The notes: a model not told the origin generated them from the letters alone. Positions 42,667-53,839 are shown, counted from the first letter of the stretch. The stretch is 64,000 nt of DNA from an uncultured Lachnospiraceae bacterium (GCA_902789555.1 CADAOF010000001.1:63851-127850), one strand, 5' to 3'. Numbers and translations are program-made.

Positions 42667-44688
42667 ATGGCAAAGATCCATGTACTGGATGATCAGACGA
42701 TAGACCAGATCGCAGCCGGCGAGGTGATCGAACGGCCTGTTTCGGTCGTCAAGGAACTCGTCGAAAATGCGCTGGATGCGGGAGCGACAGCCGTTGAGGT
42801 GGAGATCCGCGGCGGCGGGATCGAACTGATCCGCGTGAGCGACAACGGCAGCGGTATTCCTGCGGAGGACGTACCGACGGCTTTCGCGCGGCACGCCACA
42901 AGCAAGATCAACGACGCGGACGATCTGTTTGCCCTGCATTCGCTCGGTTTCCGCGGTGAAGCACTTTCCAGCATTGCTTCGGTAGCCCGCGTTGAACTGA
43001 TCACCAGGACCGAAGAGGAAGAAAACGGCTGCCGCTATATCATTGAGGGCGGCGCCGTGCTGAGCGAAGAAGCGGCGCCGGCAGCTGTCGGCACTACCTT
43101 CATCGTGCGCGACCTCTTTTTCAATACCCCGGTGCGGCGCAAATTCCTTAAGTCCGCGCAGACGGAAACGTCCTACGTTGCGACGCTGATGGAACAGCTG
43201 TGTCTTTCCCGGGCAGGCGTTTCCATGAGTCTGATCGCCGACGGGAGGACGAAACTCCGCGTCAGCGGTTCCTATCAGATGAAGGATGTTCTGTTCACGC
43301 TCTATGGCCGTGAGACGGCGGAAATGATGCGTCAGCTCGATTATGAAGAGAAGGGTATCCGCGTCTTCGGCTATGTCGGCTTGCCGACGCTGTGCCGCGG
43401 CAACCGCAGCATGGAACTCACTTTCGTGAACGGCCGCTTCATCAAGAGTCCGCTCCTCATGCGGGCGATCGAACAGGCTTACCACGGCCTGACGATGCAG
43501 CATAAATTTCCTGTCGCTGTGCTTCAGATCAATATGGATGCCTCCCTCCTTGACGTGAACGTCCATCCGACAAAGATGGAAGTCCGGTTCCGGCAGGAAA
43601 AAGAGATCTTCGATGTGATCTATCACGCGATCCGTGAGACTCTTTTCGCAAAAGACCTGATGCCCGAGGTCAAGGCAGAAGAGAGAGCCGAAAAGAAGCC
43701 GGAAGCGCCGGGAGCAGCCGATGCGCCGAAAATGGCAGAGAATAAGCCGGAGGAAGGAAGCAGGGCTGCGGAAGCGTCCGAAGCGCTGAAAAAAGCGGAA
43801 GAAACGGCGCAAGCCGATCCCGAAAAGAGCGGCATTGCCAGGATGAAGGAACGCGTGATGGAGGAAGCGGAACGTGCCGCAGCCGCGGAAAGCCTGAAAA
43901 CCGCGCCGGAAAGACCTCTTTCCGCGGAACCGTCCGTGAATGCGGGAGTACGCCCTGCGGAACCGATCCGCGACGACCGGAGCCTCTACCATGAAGAATT
44001 GGACCGCCGTCTTCTGGAACAGCTTCTCCGCGAGGATACGGCATATCCCGTCCGGACCGGAGTCTCCGTCCCGGAACCGGAAAACCGCATTCTGGAAGCC
44101 TCGCAGAAGGCTGCCGATTTCCGCCTGATCGGACAGGTCTTCGAGACCTACTGGCTTATGGAATACGAGGGATGGCTGCTGATCGCCGACCAGCACGCCG
44201 TGCACGAGAAAATCCTGTTCGAACGAACGATGAAGTCTCTGGAGACTCGTTCCGTGACCGTACAGCAGCTGTATCCACCCATGCTCCTTACCCTGAACGC
44301 CGCGCAGCAGCTCGCATATTCACAGTTCGCAGAAAGCTTTGCAAAACTGGGTTTTGAGATCGAAGCGCTCGGCGGACGCGAGATCGCGGTCAGCGGCATT
44401 CCCGACAATCTTTTCGGCCTCGACCAGCAGGACCTGTTCCTGGAGATGCTGGACGAACTTGCCGATGACAGGAGCCGTGTGCCAAACCGGACGCTCGAAG
44501 CCAAGGTCGCGATGATGAGCTGCAAGGCAGCGGTCAAGGGGAACCAGAAACTGTCTTTCCCCGAAGCCGAAGCGCTGCTGAAGGAACTGCTGACGCTGGA
44601 TAATCCCTATGCCTGCCCGCACGGACGGCCGACGATGATCCGCATCAGCAAGACCGAACTGGAGAAGAAATTCAAGAGGATCGTATGA
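42667..44688 (+). CDS. mutL: DNA mismatch repair protein MutL
   Basis: A 673-residue MutL. The GHKL ATPase domain has ENALDAGAT, DNGSGIP and GFRGEALSS. A long, Ala/Glu/Lys-rich linker (about residues 335-440) separates it from the C-terminal endonuclease domain, where DQHAVHEKILFE (the DQHAx2Ex4E active site) and ACPHGRP are present. This marks it as the nicking-type MutL found in bacteria that lack MutH. The ATG immediately follows the M18 stop. Its stop overlaps miaA. Confidence 0.96.
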   Translation: MAKIHVLDDQTIDQIAAGEVIERPVSVVKELVENALDAGATAVEVEIRGGGIELIRVSDNGSGIPAEDVPTAFARHATSKINDADDLFALHSLGFRGEALSSIASVARVELITRTEEEENGCRYIIEGGAVLSEEAAPAAVGTTFIVRDLFFNTPVRRKFLKSAQTETSYVATLMEQLCLSRAGVSMSLIADGRTKLRVSGSYQMKDVLFTLYGRETAEMMRQLDYEEKGIRVFGYVGLPTLCRGNRSMELTFVNGRFIKSPLLMRAIEQAYHGLTMQHKFPVAVLQINMDASLLDVNVHPTKMEVRFRQEKEIFDVIYHAIRETLFAKDLMPEVKAEERAEKKPEAPGAADAPKMAENKPEEGSRAAEASEALKKAEETAQADPEKSGIARMKERVMEEAERAAAAESLKTAPERPLSAEPSVNAGVRPAEPIRDDRSLYHEELDRRLLEQLLREDTAYPVRTGVSVPEPENRILEASQKAADFRLIGQVFETYWLMEYEGWLLIADQHAVHEKILFERTMKSLETRSVTVQQLYPPMLLTLNAAQQLAYSQFAESFAKLGFEIEALGGREIAVSGIPDNLFGLDQQDLFLEMLDELADDRSRVPNRTLEAKVAMMSCKAAVKGNQKLSFPEAEALLKELLTLDNPYACPHGRPTMIRISKTELEKKFKRIV

Positions 44689-45629
44689 TGAAAAAGCCCC
44701 TGGTGATCCTGACCGGCCCGACGGCAGCCGGAAAGACTGCGCTTTCCCTCGCCCTTGCCGAAGCGGCAGGCGGCGAGATCATCAGCGCGGATTCAATGCA
44801 GGTCTACCGGGGAATGGATATCGGGAGCGCGAAACTGCCGGAGAAGGACAGGCGCGGCATTCCCCATCATCTGCTGGACGTAAAGGATCCTTCGGAAAGC
44901 TTCGACGTCACGGAATTTGTCCGGCTGGCTGACGAGGCGGCGGAGGGCATTTGGTCCCGCGGACACCTGCCGATCCTCGTCGGCGGAACAGGATTCTATC
45001 TCCAGGCATTTCTGAAAGGAATCGATTTTTCCGAGGGCGATCCCGATACTGCGCTCAGGGAAGAACTGAACGCGCTCGCGGAGCGGGAAGGACGTGACGC
45101 AGTCTATGAGATCCTGCAGGCGGAGGATCCCGCAGCCGCCTCGGCTCTGCATCCGAACAACTTAAAGCGCGTCATCCGTGCGATCGAATACCGCCGGCTG
45201 ACCGGCCGATCGATCAGCGAAGCCAATAAGGAACAGCAGGAGACGGGCTCCCCGTACAACTTTGCTTACTTCGTGCTGACGCTGCCGCGGGAGGAACTCT
45301 ATGCCCGCATCGACCGGCGCGTGGATGAAATGTTCGCCGAAGGACTTATTGAAGAAGTCATGCAGCTGCGCGAAAGCGGCCTTGACAGCGGCAGTACCGC
45401 CCTGCAGGCGATCGGCTATAAGGAGGTCATCGATGCGCTGGACGGCCGCTGCACGATGGACGAAGCCCGCGCCGCCGTCAAGCTCGGCACGCGTCATTAT
45501 GCCAAGCGCCAGCTGACCTGGTTCCGCCGCGAAAAGGACGTCATCTGGCTCGATAAGAGTCATTTTGAGGATGATGAATCGATCCTTCGGGAAATGCTGC
45601 GCATCCTGCGCGAAAAGGGAATAATATGA
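44685..45629 (+). CDS. miaA: tRNA dimethylallyltransferase
   Basis: A 314-residue enzyme that transfers a dimethylallyl group to A37 of tRNAs reading UNN codons. GPTAAGKT (P-loop, residues 10-17), DSMQVYRGMDIGSAK and the IPHHLLD motif are diagnostic, as is the late RHYAKRQLTWFRR tRNA-contact segment. It overlaps the mutL stop by four bases (ATGA); an ATG one codon later is an equally good start. Provides the substrate of MiaB from the first gene of this cluster. Confidence 0.95.
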   Translation: MMKKPLVILTGPTAAGKTALSLALAEAAGGEIISADSMQVYRGMDIGSAKLPEKDRRGIPHHLLDVKDPSESFDVTEFVRLADEAAEGIWSRGHLPILVGGTGFYLQAFLKGIDFSEGDPDTALREELNALAEREGRDAVYEILQAEDPAAASALHPNNLKRVIRAIEYRRLTGRSISEANKEQQETGSPYNFAYFVLTLPREELYARIDRRVDEMFAEGLIEEVMQLRESGLDSGSTALQAIGYKEVIDALDGRCTMDEARAAVKLGTRHYAKRQLTWFRREKDVIWLDKSHFEDDESILREMLRILREKGII

Positions 45630-45690
45630 TGAAAAACCTCATTATCCCTCTGAAAAACGATAAAAAACGTGATTTCGGCGCAAATTTCGC

Positions 45691-45719
45691 TTGACAAGCC
45701 ATGCTTCACGTTGTAATCT
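45691..45719 (+). promoter_or_regulatory. Promoter for rplU-rpmA
   Basis: Consensus TTGACA (45691-45696), 17-bp spacer, TAATCT (45714-45719). Confidence 0.7.
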
Positions 45720-45725
45720 ATTAAG

Positions 45726-45814
45726 GCTTGCGGAAATCCGCAATACCGCACGGCGGGGTTTGAAGCGCCATCCGGCCACCGAAACCGGCGAGAATAGAAT
45801 CAAGGAGGAACTCT
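45726..45814 (+). promoter_or_regulatory. Structured leader of the L21-L27 operon
   Basis: The 90-base leader contains a perfect stem TTGCGG-AAAT-CCGCAA (45728-45743) and a second region with CGCC/GGCG and CCGG/CCGG pairings before the ribosome site. L21 operons of Firmicutes are known to carry an autoregulatory L21 leader; this stretch has the right place and size, but I did not match it to the family model. Confidence 0.5.
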
Positions 45815-46123
45815 ATGTACGCAATTATTGCCAATGGTGGAAAGCAGTACAAGGTGCAGGAAGGCGACCTGCTGCGCGTCGAAAAGATCGATGTGGCGGA
45901 AGGCGATTCCTACGTATTTGATCAGGTCCTCGCGTTAAGCGACGGCGAGATGACGGTCGGCAATCCGACTGTGGACGGTGCGAGCGTCAAGGCGACCTGC
46001 ACGAAGCAGGGCAAGGGCCGCAAGGTCATCGTTTACAAGTACAAAGCCAAATCCGGCTATCACAAGAAACAGGGACACCGTCAGCTCTTCACCGAATTCA
46101 AGGTCGAAGAAATCGTTCGCTGA
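45815..46123 (+). CDS. rplU: Ribosomal protein L21
   Basis: A 102-residue large-subunit protein with the family start MYAIIANGGKQYKVQEGD and the basic GRKVIVYKYKAKSGYHKKQGHRQ-type rRNA-binding tail (seen as residues ~72-95). It binds 23S rRNA and contacts L20. CAAGGAGG lies before the ATG. It is followed directly by rpmA; the small prp gene found between them in many Firmicutes is absent. Confidence 0.97.
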   Translation: MYAIIANGGKQYKVQEGDLLRVEKIDVAEGDSYVFDQVLALSDGEMTVGNPTVDGASVKATCTKQGKGRKVIVYKYKAKSGYHKKQGHRQLFTEFKVEEIVR

Positions 46124-46150
46124 TCGCGGAAAAGTACAGGAGGAAACATC

Positions 46151-46435
46151 ATGGCTCATAAAAAAGGCGTAGGCTCTACTAAAAACGGAAGAGATTCAGA
46201 GGCGAAGCGTCTTGGCGCGAAGCGTGCCGACGGTCAGTTCGTTCTGGCCGGCAACATCCTTTACCGTCAGCGCGGAACCAAGATCCATCCCGGTGAAAAC
46301 GTCGGACGCGGCGGCGACGACACTCTGTTTGCCCTGGTAGACGGCGTGGTTCGTTTCGAACGTCTCGGCAAGGACCGCAAGCAGGTCTCGGTGTATCCGA
46401 GGACTGAAGAGAAGGCCCTTGAAACCGCGGAATGA
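46151..46435 (+). CDS. rpmA: Ribosomal protein L27 without the Firmicutes N-terminal extension
   Basis: A 94-residue protein that reaches the peptidyl-transferase centre with its N-terminus. It starts [16 protein letters not shown], as in E. coli. Many Firmicutes instead encode an extra stretch of about nine residues that must be cut off by the protease Prp; neither the extension nor a prp gene is present here, which is internally consistent. AGGAGG lies 7 bases before the ATG, and no in-frame start lies upstream. A strong terminator follows. Confidence 0.97.
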   Translation: MAHKKGVGSTKNGRDSEAKRLGAKRADGQFVLAGNILYRQRGTKIHPGENVGRGGDDTLFALVDGVVRFERLGKDRKQVSVYPRTEEKALETAE

Positions 46436-46440
46436 TCTGA

Positions 46441-47793
<1,353 letters not shown>

Positions 47794-47803
47794 GGCGGAA
47801 AGC

Positions 47804-48532
47804 ATGGAGAATCAGTTTTCAAGAACCGAAATGCTTCTGGGCGCGGACGGACTTGCCCGCCTTCAGAGCTGCCGCGTCGCAGTCTTCGGCCTGGGCGGCG
47901 TGGGCGGCTATGCGGCGGAAGCACTCGCCCGCAGCGGGATCGGCGCGCTTGATCTGGTCGATCACGACAGCGTCAGCCTGAGCAATCTGAACCGGCAGAT
48001 CCTCGCCCTTCATTCGACGGTGGGAGAGGACAAGGTGGATCTCGCAGAAAAACGCATCCGCGACATCGCACCGCAGTGCACCATGAGGAAATATAAGACT
48101 TTTTTCCTTCCGGAAACGGCTGATTCGTTTGATTTTTCTGTCTGGGACTGCGTCGTGGACGCCATCGATACCGTGAGCGGCAAGATCGAGATCGCCCGGA
48201 AAGCGGCGGAAGCCGGCATACCGCTGATCTCCGTAATGGGGACCGGAAACAAGCTGGACCCGACAAAGCTGCACGTGACCGATCTCGAGGAAACGCATGA
48301 GTGCCCTCTCGCGAGAGTCATGCGGAGGGAATGCCGGAAAAGAGGCATCACGGGCGTAACAGCCGTATGGTCGGATGAGCCTCCGATGCCGCACGGTCCT
48401 GCGGAAACAGACAGGCCGCAGGAAGGTCCGGGAAGAAAAGATACGCCCGGATCGATGATCTTTGTCCCTGCTGCGGCGGGTCTTGCCGCGGCATCGGCAG
48501 TGATCCGGAAACTGCTGAATAAAACGCTATGA
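47804..48532 (+). CDS. tcdA: tRNA threonylcarbamoyladenosine dehydratase
   Basis: A 242-residue E1/ThiF-like enzyme that activates t6A37 of tRNA with ATP and cyclises it to ct6A. The N-terminal FSRTEMLLG, ATP-binding FGLGGVGGYAAEAL, DHDSVSLSNLNRQ and DAIDTVSGK are those of TcdA (formerly CsdL/YgdL). The late cysteine in HECPLARVMRR is in the usual place. The chosen ATG has a weak GGCGGAAAG site; a longer frame would overlap obg. With miaA/miaB this makes three tRNA position-37 modification enzymes in 11 kb. Confidence 0.9.
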   Translation: MENQFSRTEMLLGADGLARLQSCRVAVFGLGGVGGYAAEALARSGIGALDLVDHDSVSLSNLNRQILALHSTVGEDKVDLAEKRIRDIAPQCTMRKYKTFFLPETADSFDFSVWDCVVDAIDTVSGKIEIARKAAEAGIPLISVMGTGNKLDPTKLHVTDLEETHECPLARVMRRECRKRGITGVTAVWSDEPPMPHGPAETDRPQEGPGRKDTPGSMIFVPAAAGLAAASAVIRKLLNKTL

Positions 48533-48595
48533 CAGTACGGCCGGCCGTGAACAGCCGGGGCTCTGCCCCGTGACGCAGGATCTTGTAAAAAAGAC

Positions 48596-48624
48596 TTGCG
48601 CAAAGCTGGCTGAAAGACTAATAT
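48596..48624 (+). promoter_or_regulatory. Promoter for gltX
   Basis: TTGCGC (48596-48601), 17-bp spacer, TAATAT (48619-48624). The gap before it holds only a short CGGGGC/GCCCCG stem without T tail. Confidence 0.6.
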
Positions 48625-48657
48625 ATAAGACAAATTTTACAACATTGGAGATGCCAG

Positions 48658-50109
48658 ATGGACCGCATTCGTACCAGATATGCCCCCAGCCCTACAGGGC
48701 GCATGCACGTAGGGAACTTAAGAACCGCTCTTTACGCCTACCTCATTGCCAAGCACGAAGGAGGCGATTTTCTGCTGCGCATTGAAGATACCGACCAGGA
48801 ACGCCAGGTAGAAGGCGCTGTCGATATCATTTACCGCACGCTTGAAAAGACCGGACTCATCCACGATGAAGGCCCGGACAAGGACGGCGGCGTAGGACCG
48901 TATGTCCAGAGCGAGCGTGTGGCCGCCGGCATTTACATGAAATATGCGAAGGTCCTCGTCGAAAAGGGCGAGGCATATTACTGCTTCTGCAGCAAGGAAC
49001 GTCTTGAATCCCTGAAGCAGGTGATCGACGGCAAGGAGATCGTGGTCTACGATAAGCACTGCCTGCACCTGCCAAAGGAGGAGATCGAGGCGAATCTGGC
49101 TGCGGGAATGCCTTTCGTGATCCGTCAAAATACCCCCAACGAAGGCACGACGACATTCACCGACACCCTGTACGGCGACATCACGGTCCCGAACGCCGAA
49201 CTGGACGACATGATCCTGATCAAGTCAGACGGATTCCCGACCTACAACTTCGCCAACGTGGTCGATGACCATCTGATGGGAATCACCCATGTGGTGCGCG
49301 GCAACGAGTATCTTTCTTCGGCTCCGAAGTACACGCGTCTGTACCAGGCCTTCGGCTGGAAGGAACCGGAGTACGTCCACTGCCCCCTGATCACGGATGA
49401 GGAGCATCATAAGCTGTCGAAGCGCAGCGGTCATTCGTCCTATGAAGACCTGATCGAACAGGGTTTTGTCGACGAAGCCGTGGTAAACTATGTGGCGCTG
49501 CTCGGCTGGAGCCCGGAAGACAATCAGGAGATCTTCTCCCTGGAAGAACTCGTGAAAAAGTTCGATTATCATAAGATCAACAAGTCTCCGGCAGTCTTTG
49601 ACATGGCCAAGCTTCGCTGGATGAACAGCGAATACATCAAGAAGATGGATCCCGAGAAATACTATGAGCGCGCGATCCCCGAAGTCAGGAAGGTCATTTC
49701 GAAGCCCCTTGACCTGAAGAAGATCGCCGATCTGATGAAGACCCGAATCGAGGTCTTCCCGGACATTGACGGACCCATTGCTTTCTTCGAGGAACTGCCG
49801 GACTATGATCCCGCCATCTATACGCACAAGAAGATGAAGACGGACAGCGCGATCTCGCTCGCGGTGCTGAAGGCATATCTGCCGCTCCTTGAAGCGCAGG
49901 AAGACTGGTCGCTGGAAGGCCTGAGGCAAATGATCGGCGCTGAGATCGAAAGATCCGGCGAGAAGGCCGGCAAGATCCTCTGGCCGCTTCGCATCGCTGT
50001 TTCCGGTCTTGCGATGACGCCCGGCGGCGCTTATGAGATCATGGAGATCCTCGGTAAGGAGGAATCCCTGCTCCGCATCCGCAAAGGTATTGAAAAACTG
50101 GAAAAATAA
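48658..50109 (+). CDS. gltX: Glutamyl-tRNA synthetase
   Basis: A 483-residue class I synthetase that charges tRNA-Glu. The HIGH-equivalent is in [13 protein letters not shown] (residues 7-19) and the KMSKS-equivalent is KLSKRSG (about 257-263); the anticodon-binding helical domain follows. GGAG precedes the ATG. No asparaginyl/glutaminyl synthetase is seen in the window, so whether it also charges tRNA-Gln (indirect pathway) is open. Confidence 0.95.
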   Translation: MDRIRTRYAPSPTGRMHVGNLRTALYAYLIAKHEGGDFLLRIEDTDQERQVEGAVDIIYRTLEKTGLIHDEGPDKDGGVGPYVQSERVAAGIYMKYAKVLVEKGEAYYCFCSKERLESLKQVIDGKEIVVYDKHCLHLPKEEIEANLAAGMPFVIRQNTPNEGTTTFTDTLYGDITVPNAELDDMILIKSDGFPTYNFANVVDDHLMGITHVVRGNEYLSSAPKYTRLYQAFGWKEPEYVHCPLITDEEHHKLSKRSGHSSYEDLIEQGFVDEAVVNYVALLGWSPEDNQEIFSLEELVKKFDYHKINKSPAVFDMAKLRWMNSEYIKKMDPEKYYERAIPEVRKVISKPLDLKKIADLMKTRIEVFPDIDGPIAFFEELPDYDPAIYTHKKMKTDSAISLAVLKAYLPLLEAQEDWSLEGLRQMIGAEIERSGEKAGKILWPLRIAVSGLAMTPGGAYEIMEILGKEESLLRIRKGIEKLEK

Positions 50110-50112
50110 TCC

Positions 50113-51975
50113 ATGCAACTGGATCCGAAGCAGCAGGAAGCTGTCCTGCATGCAAAAGGGCCGGCCATTGTCGTGGCCGGCCCCGGTTCGGGCAAAACGG
50201 CGGTGCTGACGCACCGTATCGATTATCTGATAAAACAACTGAATGTTCCGCCTGAGAAGATCATGGTGATCACGTTTACCAGGGCAGCCGCAGAAGAGAT
50301 GAAGAGCCGTTTTCAGGCTTTTCCGGATGAAGCGGATGCGCCGGTATTTTTTGCTACGTTTCACGCTGCATTTTACAGGATCCTCAGGCGGGAGGAGGGG
50401 CTTCCAGCGGGAAGCGTTCTCGGCGGAGAGGAAAGGATCTCATGGCTGAAAGAACTGCTGAACGGGGAAAATGCGGAAGCGGAGAAGCAGGAAGATATCC
50501 TTCCGGAACTGGCAGCTGAGCTTTCCGCATTCAAGTCATCCGGAAAAGATCCAAAAGAGTACCAAGCGGCATCCTGCAGTACGGAACTGTTTCGGCGGCT
50601 GTTTGCTGCCTATGAAGAAAGGCTCCGCATCAGCGGCAGAGTCGATTTTGAAGACATGCTGGTGCGCACGCTTGCTTTGCTTCGGAGACAGCCGGAAGTG
50701 CTCGACGTATGGAGAGAGAAGTATCCGTACATTCTTGTCGATGAGTTCCAGGACATCAACGGTCTGCAGTATGAGATCCTAAAGCTGCTGGCTGGACCGG
50801 AAAACAATCTTTTCGTTGTCGGAGACGACGATCAGTCGATCTACCGCTTTCGCGGTGCTGCACCGGATATCATGGGGCGTTTCCCGGCGGATTATCCCCG
50901 GGCAGCCCGTTATGAACTTTTTGCCTGCCGGCGCTGCTCACCGCAGATCCTGTCTGTCTGTGCCGCTCTGATCGCACACAACAGGAAACGCTTTCCGAAA
51001 GAACTCTTCAGTACGGCAAAACGCGGCAGGCCGCCGGAGATCCTGATGTTCCCGGACAGACGGACGGAACATGCAGCGCTCTGCGGGAAAATGAGGGAAC
51101 TGCACGGGAAAGGGATGCCGTACGCGGAGATGGCCGTTCTCTGCCGGACAAATTACGATCTCGCAGGACTGCAGAACGTGCTGAGGCGGGAAAAGATCCC
51201 CTGCAGGAGCCGGGAAAAAGTACAGGACATACACGACAGGCCTGAAGCAAACGATCTGATGGCTTATCTGGAACTGGCCTCGGGAAGCCGCAGCCGCAAA
51301 CTTTTTCTGAGAATTGCGAACCGGCCGCTTCGTTATCTGCCGAGAAACGCTTTTGCAGAAGACCCTGTCGATCCGAAAAAGCTTCTTGAAGAACTGCGCA
51401 GCCGTCCCCGTCAGAGGGAAGCAGCGGAAGACCTGCTTTACCGGCTGGCGGTTGCCGCCAGGATGAGGCCTTATGCGGCGGTATCTTATGTTCGCAACGA
51501 GACCGGGTATGACGCCTGGCTTAAAGCGCAGTACGGCGCTTCGGCAGCAGCGGCTTTGGAAACGCTTGACCTTCTGCAGGAAGAAAGTGCGGTTTTCGGC
51601 AGTTTCGCCGAATGGAAGGCATTCCTGAAAGAATCGGAGGGCAGCGCTCCGGGGATAGGATCCTTCAGGAAAATTGAGGTTTCTGCGCCGTCAGCATGGT
51701 TTTCGGAAAATGCAGAAGACGCCGTGGAACTCCTGACGATGCACGGTGCGAAAGGTCTTGAATTTGACGCAGTCTTCCTGCCTGATGTGATCGAGGGAAA
51801 CATACCGCACAGGAAATCTGTTTCCGGTGACGCACTCGAAGAAGAGCGGCGCCTGCTTTATGTTGCAATGACAAGGGCTAGGCGGCATCTGTGGATCGGC
51901 TGGATCCGCCGCGACAGAGCCGGAAAATGCAGCCCGTCCCGCTTTCTGAAAGAAATATGCGAAAAAGCACCCTGA
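50113..51975 (+). CDS. UvrD/PcrA-like DNA helicase
   Basis: A 620-residue superfamily 1 helicase. Motifs in order: Q-motif DPKQQEAV, Walker A AGPGSGKTA (residues ~22-30), DEFQDIN (II), QSIYRFRGA (III), TMHGAKGLEFDAVF (V) and AMTRARRHLW (VI). It unwinds DNA 3' to 5' with ATP. It is about 100 residues shorter than PcrA/UvrD, lacking most of the C-terminal tail that binds RNA polymerase, so it is a distinct short paralogue. It begins three bases after gltX with no obvious ribosome site, suggesting coupling. Confidence 0.88.
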   Translation: MQLDPKQQEAVLHAKGPAIVVAGPGSGKTAVLTHRIDYLIKQLNVPPEKIMVITFTRAAAEEMKSRFQAFPDEADAPVFFATFHAAFYRILRREEGLPAGSVLGGEERISWLKELLNGENAEAEKQEDILPELAAELSAFKSSGKDPKEYQAASCSTELFRRLFAAYEERLRISGRVDFEDMLVRTLALLRRQPEVLDVWREKYPYILVDEFQDINGLQYEILKLLAGPENNLFVVGDDDQSIYRFRGAAPDIMGRFPADYPRAARYELFACRRCSPQILSVCAALIAHNRKRFPKELFSTAKRGRPPEILMFPDRRTEHAALCGKMRELHGKGMPYAEMAVLCRTNYDLAGLQNVLRREKIPCRSREKVQDIHDRPEANDLMAYLELASGSRSRKLFLRIANRPLRYLPRNAFAEDPVDPKKLLEELRSRPRQREAAEDLLYRLAVAARMRPYAAVSYVRNETGYDAWLKAQYGASAAAALETLDLLQEESAVFGSFAEWKAFLKESEGSAPGIGSFRKIEVSAPSAWFSENAEDAVELLTMHGAKGLEFDAVFLPDVIEGNIPHRKSVSGDALEEERRLLYVAMTRARRHLWIGWIRRDRAGKCSPSRFLKEICEKAP

Positions 51976-51999
51976 CCGAAAGAATCAGGGTGCTTTTTT
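51962..51999. terminator. Bidirectional terminator
   Basis: AAAAGCACCCTGA pairs with TCAGGGTGCTTTT; T runs on both strands. The stem overlaps the helicase stop codon and also lies after the minus-strand DUF1292 gene. Confidence 0.92.
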
Positions 52000-52027
52000 G
52001 ACTTGAGCGGTGATCGGCCGCCTCCTG

Positions 52028-52339
52028 TCAGAGCTCTTCGAAATCTTCTTCGTCGCATACCTCGTCGTAGCGGTCGCAAACGGCTTCGAATTCGTCGTCA
52101 TCTTCGATGTCGCTCAGGATGGGGTTGCCGTCTTCATCTTCAGCATAGGCATAAAGATAGACGTCGGCTTCCTCATCATCGGCCTGTGCGACCGGCAGAA
52201 GAGCAATATACTGCTTGTCATCCATGGGGAAGATGGTCAGAACGATGCAATCCTCAGTCGTGCCGTCTTCCATTTCCAGAGTCAGTACAAGATCTTCTCC
52301 TTCATCAATTTCATCGTCGAACACTTTGTTTTCGTCCAT
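52028..52339 (-). CDS. DUF1292-family acidic protein
   Basis: A 103-residue, strongly acidic protein. The segment VLTLEMEDGTTEDCIVLTIF followed by YIALLPVA is the small beta-rich core of DUF1292 proteins; the C-terminal half is mostly Asp/Glu. Its function is unknown throughout the family, though it often lies near genes for Holliday-junction resolvase RuvX and alaS. The start with AGGAGG 6 bases upstream is chosen over two upstream in-frame ATGs that lie on or before that site. It is monocistronic, with its own promoter. Confidence 0.85.
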   Translation of the reverse strand: MDENKVFDDEIDEGEDLVLTLEMEDGTTEDCIVLTIFPMDDKQYIALLPVAQADDEEADVYLYAYAEDEDGNPILSDIEDDDEFEAVCDRYDEVCDEEDFEEL

Positions 52340-52381
52340 GGTCATCCTCCTGTACAGTTTAGTGAATGGTCGTGTATCTAT

Positions 52382-52410
52382 TTTATACACATTTTTGCGG
52401 AAGCTTGCAA
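52382..52410 (-). promoter_or_regulatory. Promoter for the DUF1292 gene
   Basis: On the minus strand TTGCAA (52410-52405) and TATAAA (52387-52382) with a 17-bp spacer. Confidence 0.75.
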
Positions 52411-52436
52411 GTGTTTTCTGTTCAGACTTGCGGCGT

Positions 52437-53534
52437 TTACACGTTGAAGCGGAAGAGGACGACGTCGCCGTCCTGCATGACGTATTCCTTTCCTTCGACG
52501 CGCACCTGACCTTTTTCTTTCGCGGCCGCGTAGGAGCCGGCGTTCAGAAGATCCTGATAATTGACGACTTCGGCCCGGATGAAGCCGCGCTCGAAGTCGG
52601 AATGGATCTTTCCGGCTGCCTGCGGTGCCTTGGTCCCCATGCGGATCGTCCAGGCACGGGTCTCCTTTTCGCCTGCGGTAAGGAAACTCATGAGGCCGAG
52701 AAGCCGGTAGCTGGCGGCGATCAGCTTTTCCAGACCGCCTTCGGAAAGACCGAGATCTTCAAGGAACATCCTGCGGTCTTCGTCATCCAGCTCGCTCATT
52801 TCCTCTTCAAGCTTTGCACTGATCACGAAGACTTCGCTGCCTTCCGCGGCGGCGAACTCACGTACGCGGGCAACGAACGGGTTGGAAGCGCCGTCATCCG
52901 CAAGATCGTCTTCTCCGACGTTCGCAGCATAGATCACGGGCTTGGCGCTCAGCAGTCCAAGCGTATCAATGAAGGCGGCCTCATCGTCGTCTTCGGGGAC
53001 GTATTCCTTGGCCTGACGTCCTTCATTCAGGATAGGCTGCAGTTTTTTCAGAATCTCCAGTTCCTTTTTGGCATCCTTGTCGTTCATGGCGCTGCGCGAC
53101 GTCTTGGCAATGCGGCGTTCAAGCACTTCCAGATCCGCCAGCACGAGTTCCAGTTCGATCGTCTCGATGTCACGTACCGGATCGATGCTGCCGTCGACAT
53201 GGATCACGTTGCCGTCCTCAAAGCAGCGGACGACGTGAACGATGGCATCCACTTCGCGGATCGCGGCCAGGAACTGGTTCCCGAGCCCTTCTCCTTTGCT
53301 CGCGCCTTTGACGAGACCGGCGATATCGACGAATTCGATCACGGCAGGCGTGATCTTTTTGCTCTGATAAAAGTCGCCGAGAAGCTTAAGGCGCGGATCC
53401 GGCACCGTTACGACGCCGACGTTCGGGTCGATCGTGCAGAAAGGATAGTTGGCGGCTTCCGCGCCGGCTTTGGTGAGAGAATTGAAAAGGGTGCTCTTGC
53501 CGACGTTCGGCAGACCGACGATACCAAGTTTCAT
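52437..53534 (-). CDS. ychF: Redox-regulated ATPase YchF
   Basis: A 365-residue Obg-family P-loop protein that prefers [21 protein letters not shown] (P-loop), [26 protein letters not shown] switch region (the core DIAGLV is at ~66-71) and a C-terminal TGS domain ending with DVVLFRFNV are all present; the NKxD motif is replaced by NVGE, which is the signature of YchF. It associates with ribosomes and responds to oxidative stress in E. coli. Monocistronic with its own promoter. Confidence 0.95.
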   Translation of the reverse strand: MKLGIVGLPNVGKSTLFNSLTKAGAEAANYPFCTIDPNVGVVTVPDPRLKLLGDFYQSKKITPAVIEFVDIAGLVKGASKGEGLGNQFLAAIREVDAIVHVVRCFEDGNVIHVDGSIDPVRDIETIELELVLADLEVLERRIAKTSRSAMNDKDAKKELEILKKLQPILNEGRQAKEYVPEDDDEAAFIDTLGLLSAKPVIYAANVGEDDLADDGASNPFVARVREFAAAEGSEVFVISAKLEEEMSELDDEDRRMFLEDLGLSEGGLEKLIAASYRLLGLMSFLTAGEKETRAWTIRMGTKAPQAAGKIHSDFERGFIRAEVVNYQDLLNAGSYAAAKEKGQVRVEGKEYVMQDGDVVLFRFNV

Positions 53535-53590
53535 GCGTCAGGATTCTCCTTGTGAACGAAGAGTGTCTGCATGCAGCAGACTGCAATATC

Positions 53591-53618
53591 ATTATATCAC
53601 AGAGAGATGTCTTTTCAA
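53591..53618 (-). promoter_or_regulatory. Promoter for ychF
   Basis: On the minus strand TTGAAA (53618-53613), 16-bp spacer and TATAAT (53596-53591) preceded by TGA (extended -10). Confidence 0.7.
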
Positions 53619-53685
53619 GAAGATATCCGGAAGTGTGAAAATTCTTAAAAAACAAGAAACACCTTAAATATAAGAAGTCAAATGC

Positions 53686-53714
53686 TTGCTCTTTCGGAAA
53701 TCATCTGCTATAAT
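53686..53714 (+). promoter_or_regulatory. Promoter for the tandem LCP genes
   Basis: TTGCTC (53686-53691), 17-bp spacer and TATAAT (53709-53714) preceded by TGC (extended -10). The leader to the LCP start is about 120 bases with no feature I recognise. Confidence 0.8.
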
Positions 53715-53839
53715 CGAAATCTCTGTGGCCGGACAGCCGCAGAGGTTAAATTATTATAAAACATGCGGGACTGAGACTTACAGCCCAACTGAATTGTATT
53801 GTGATTGAAGACAATTACCTACAAAAGGAGTTAGTCGGA

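Noticed and set aside
48555..48569. CGGGGC-TCT-GCCCCG hairpin before gltX as terminator
   Set aside because: The stem is short and no T tract follows; too weak to call.
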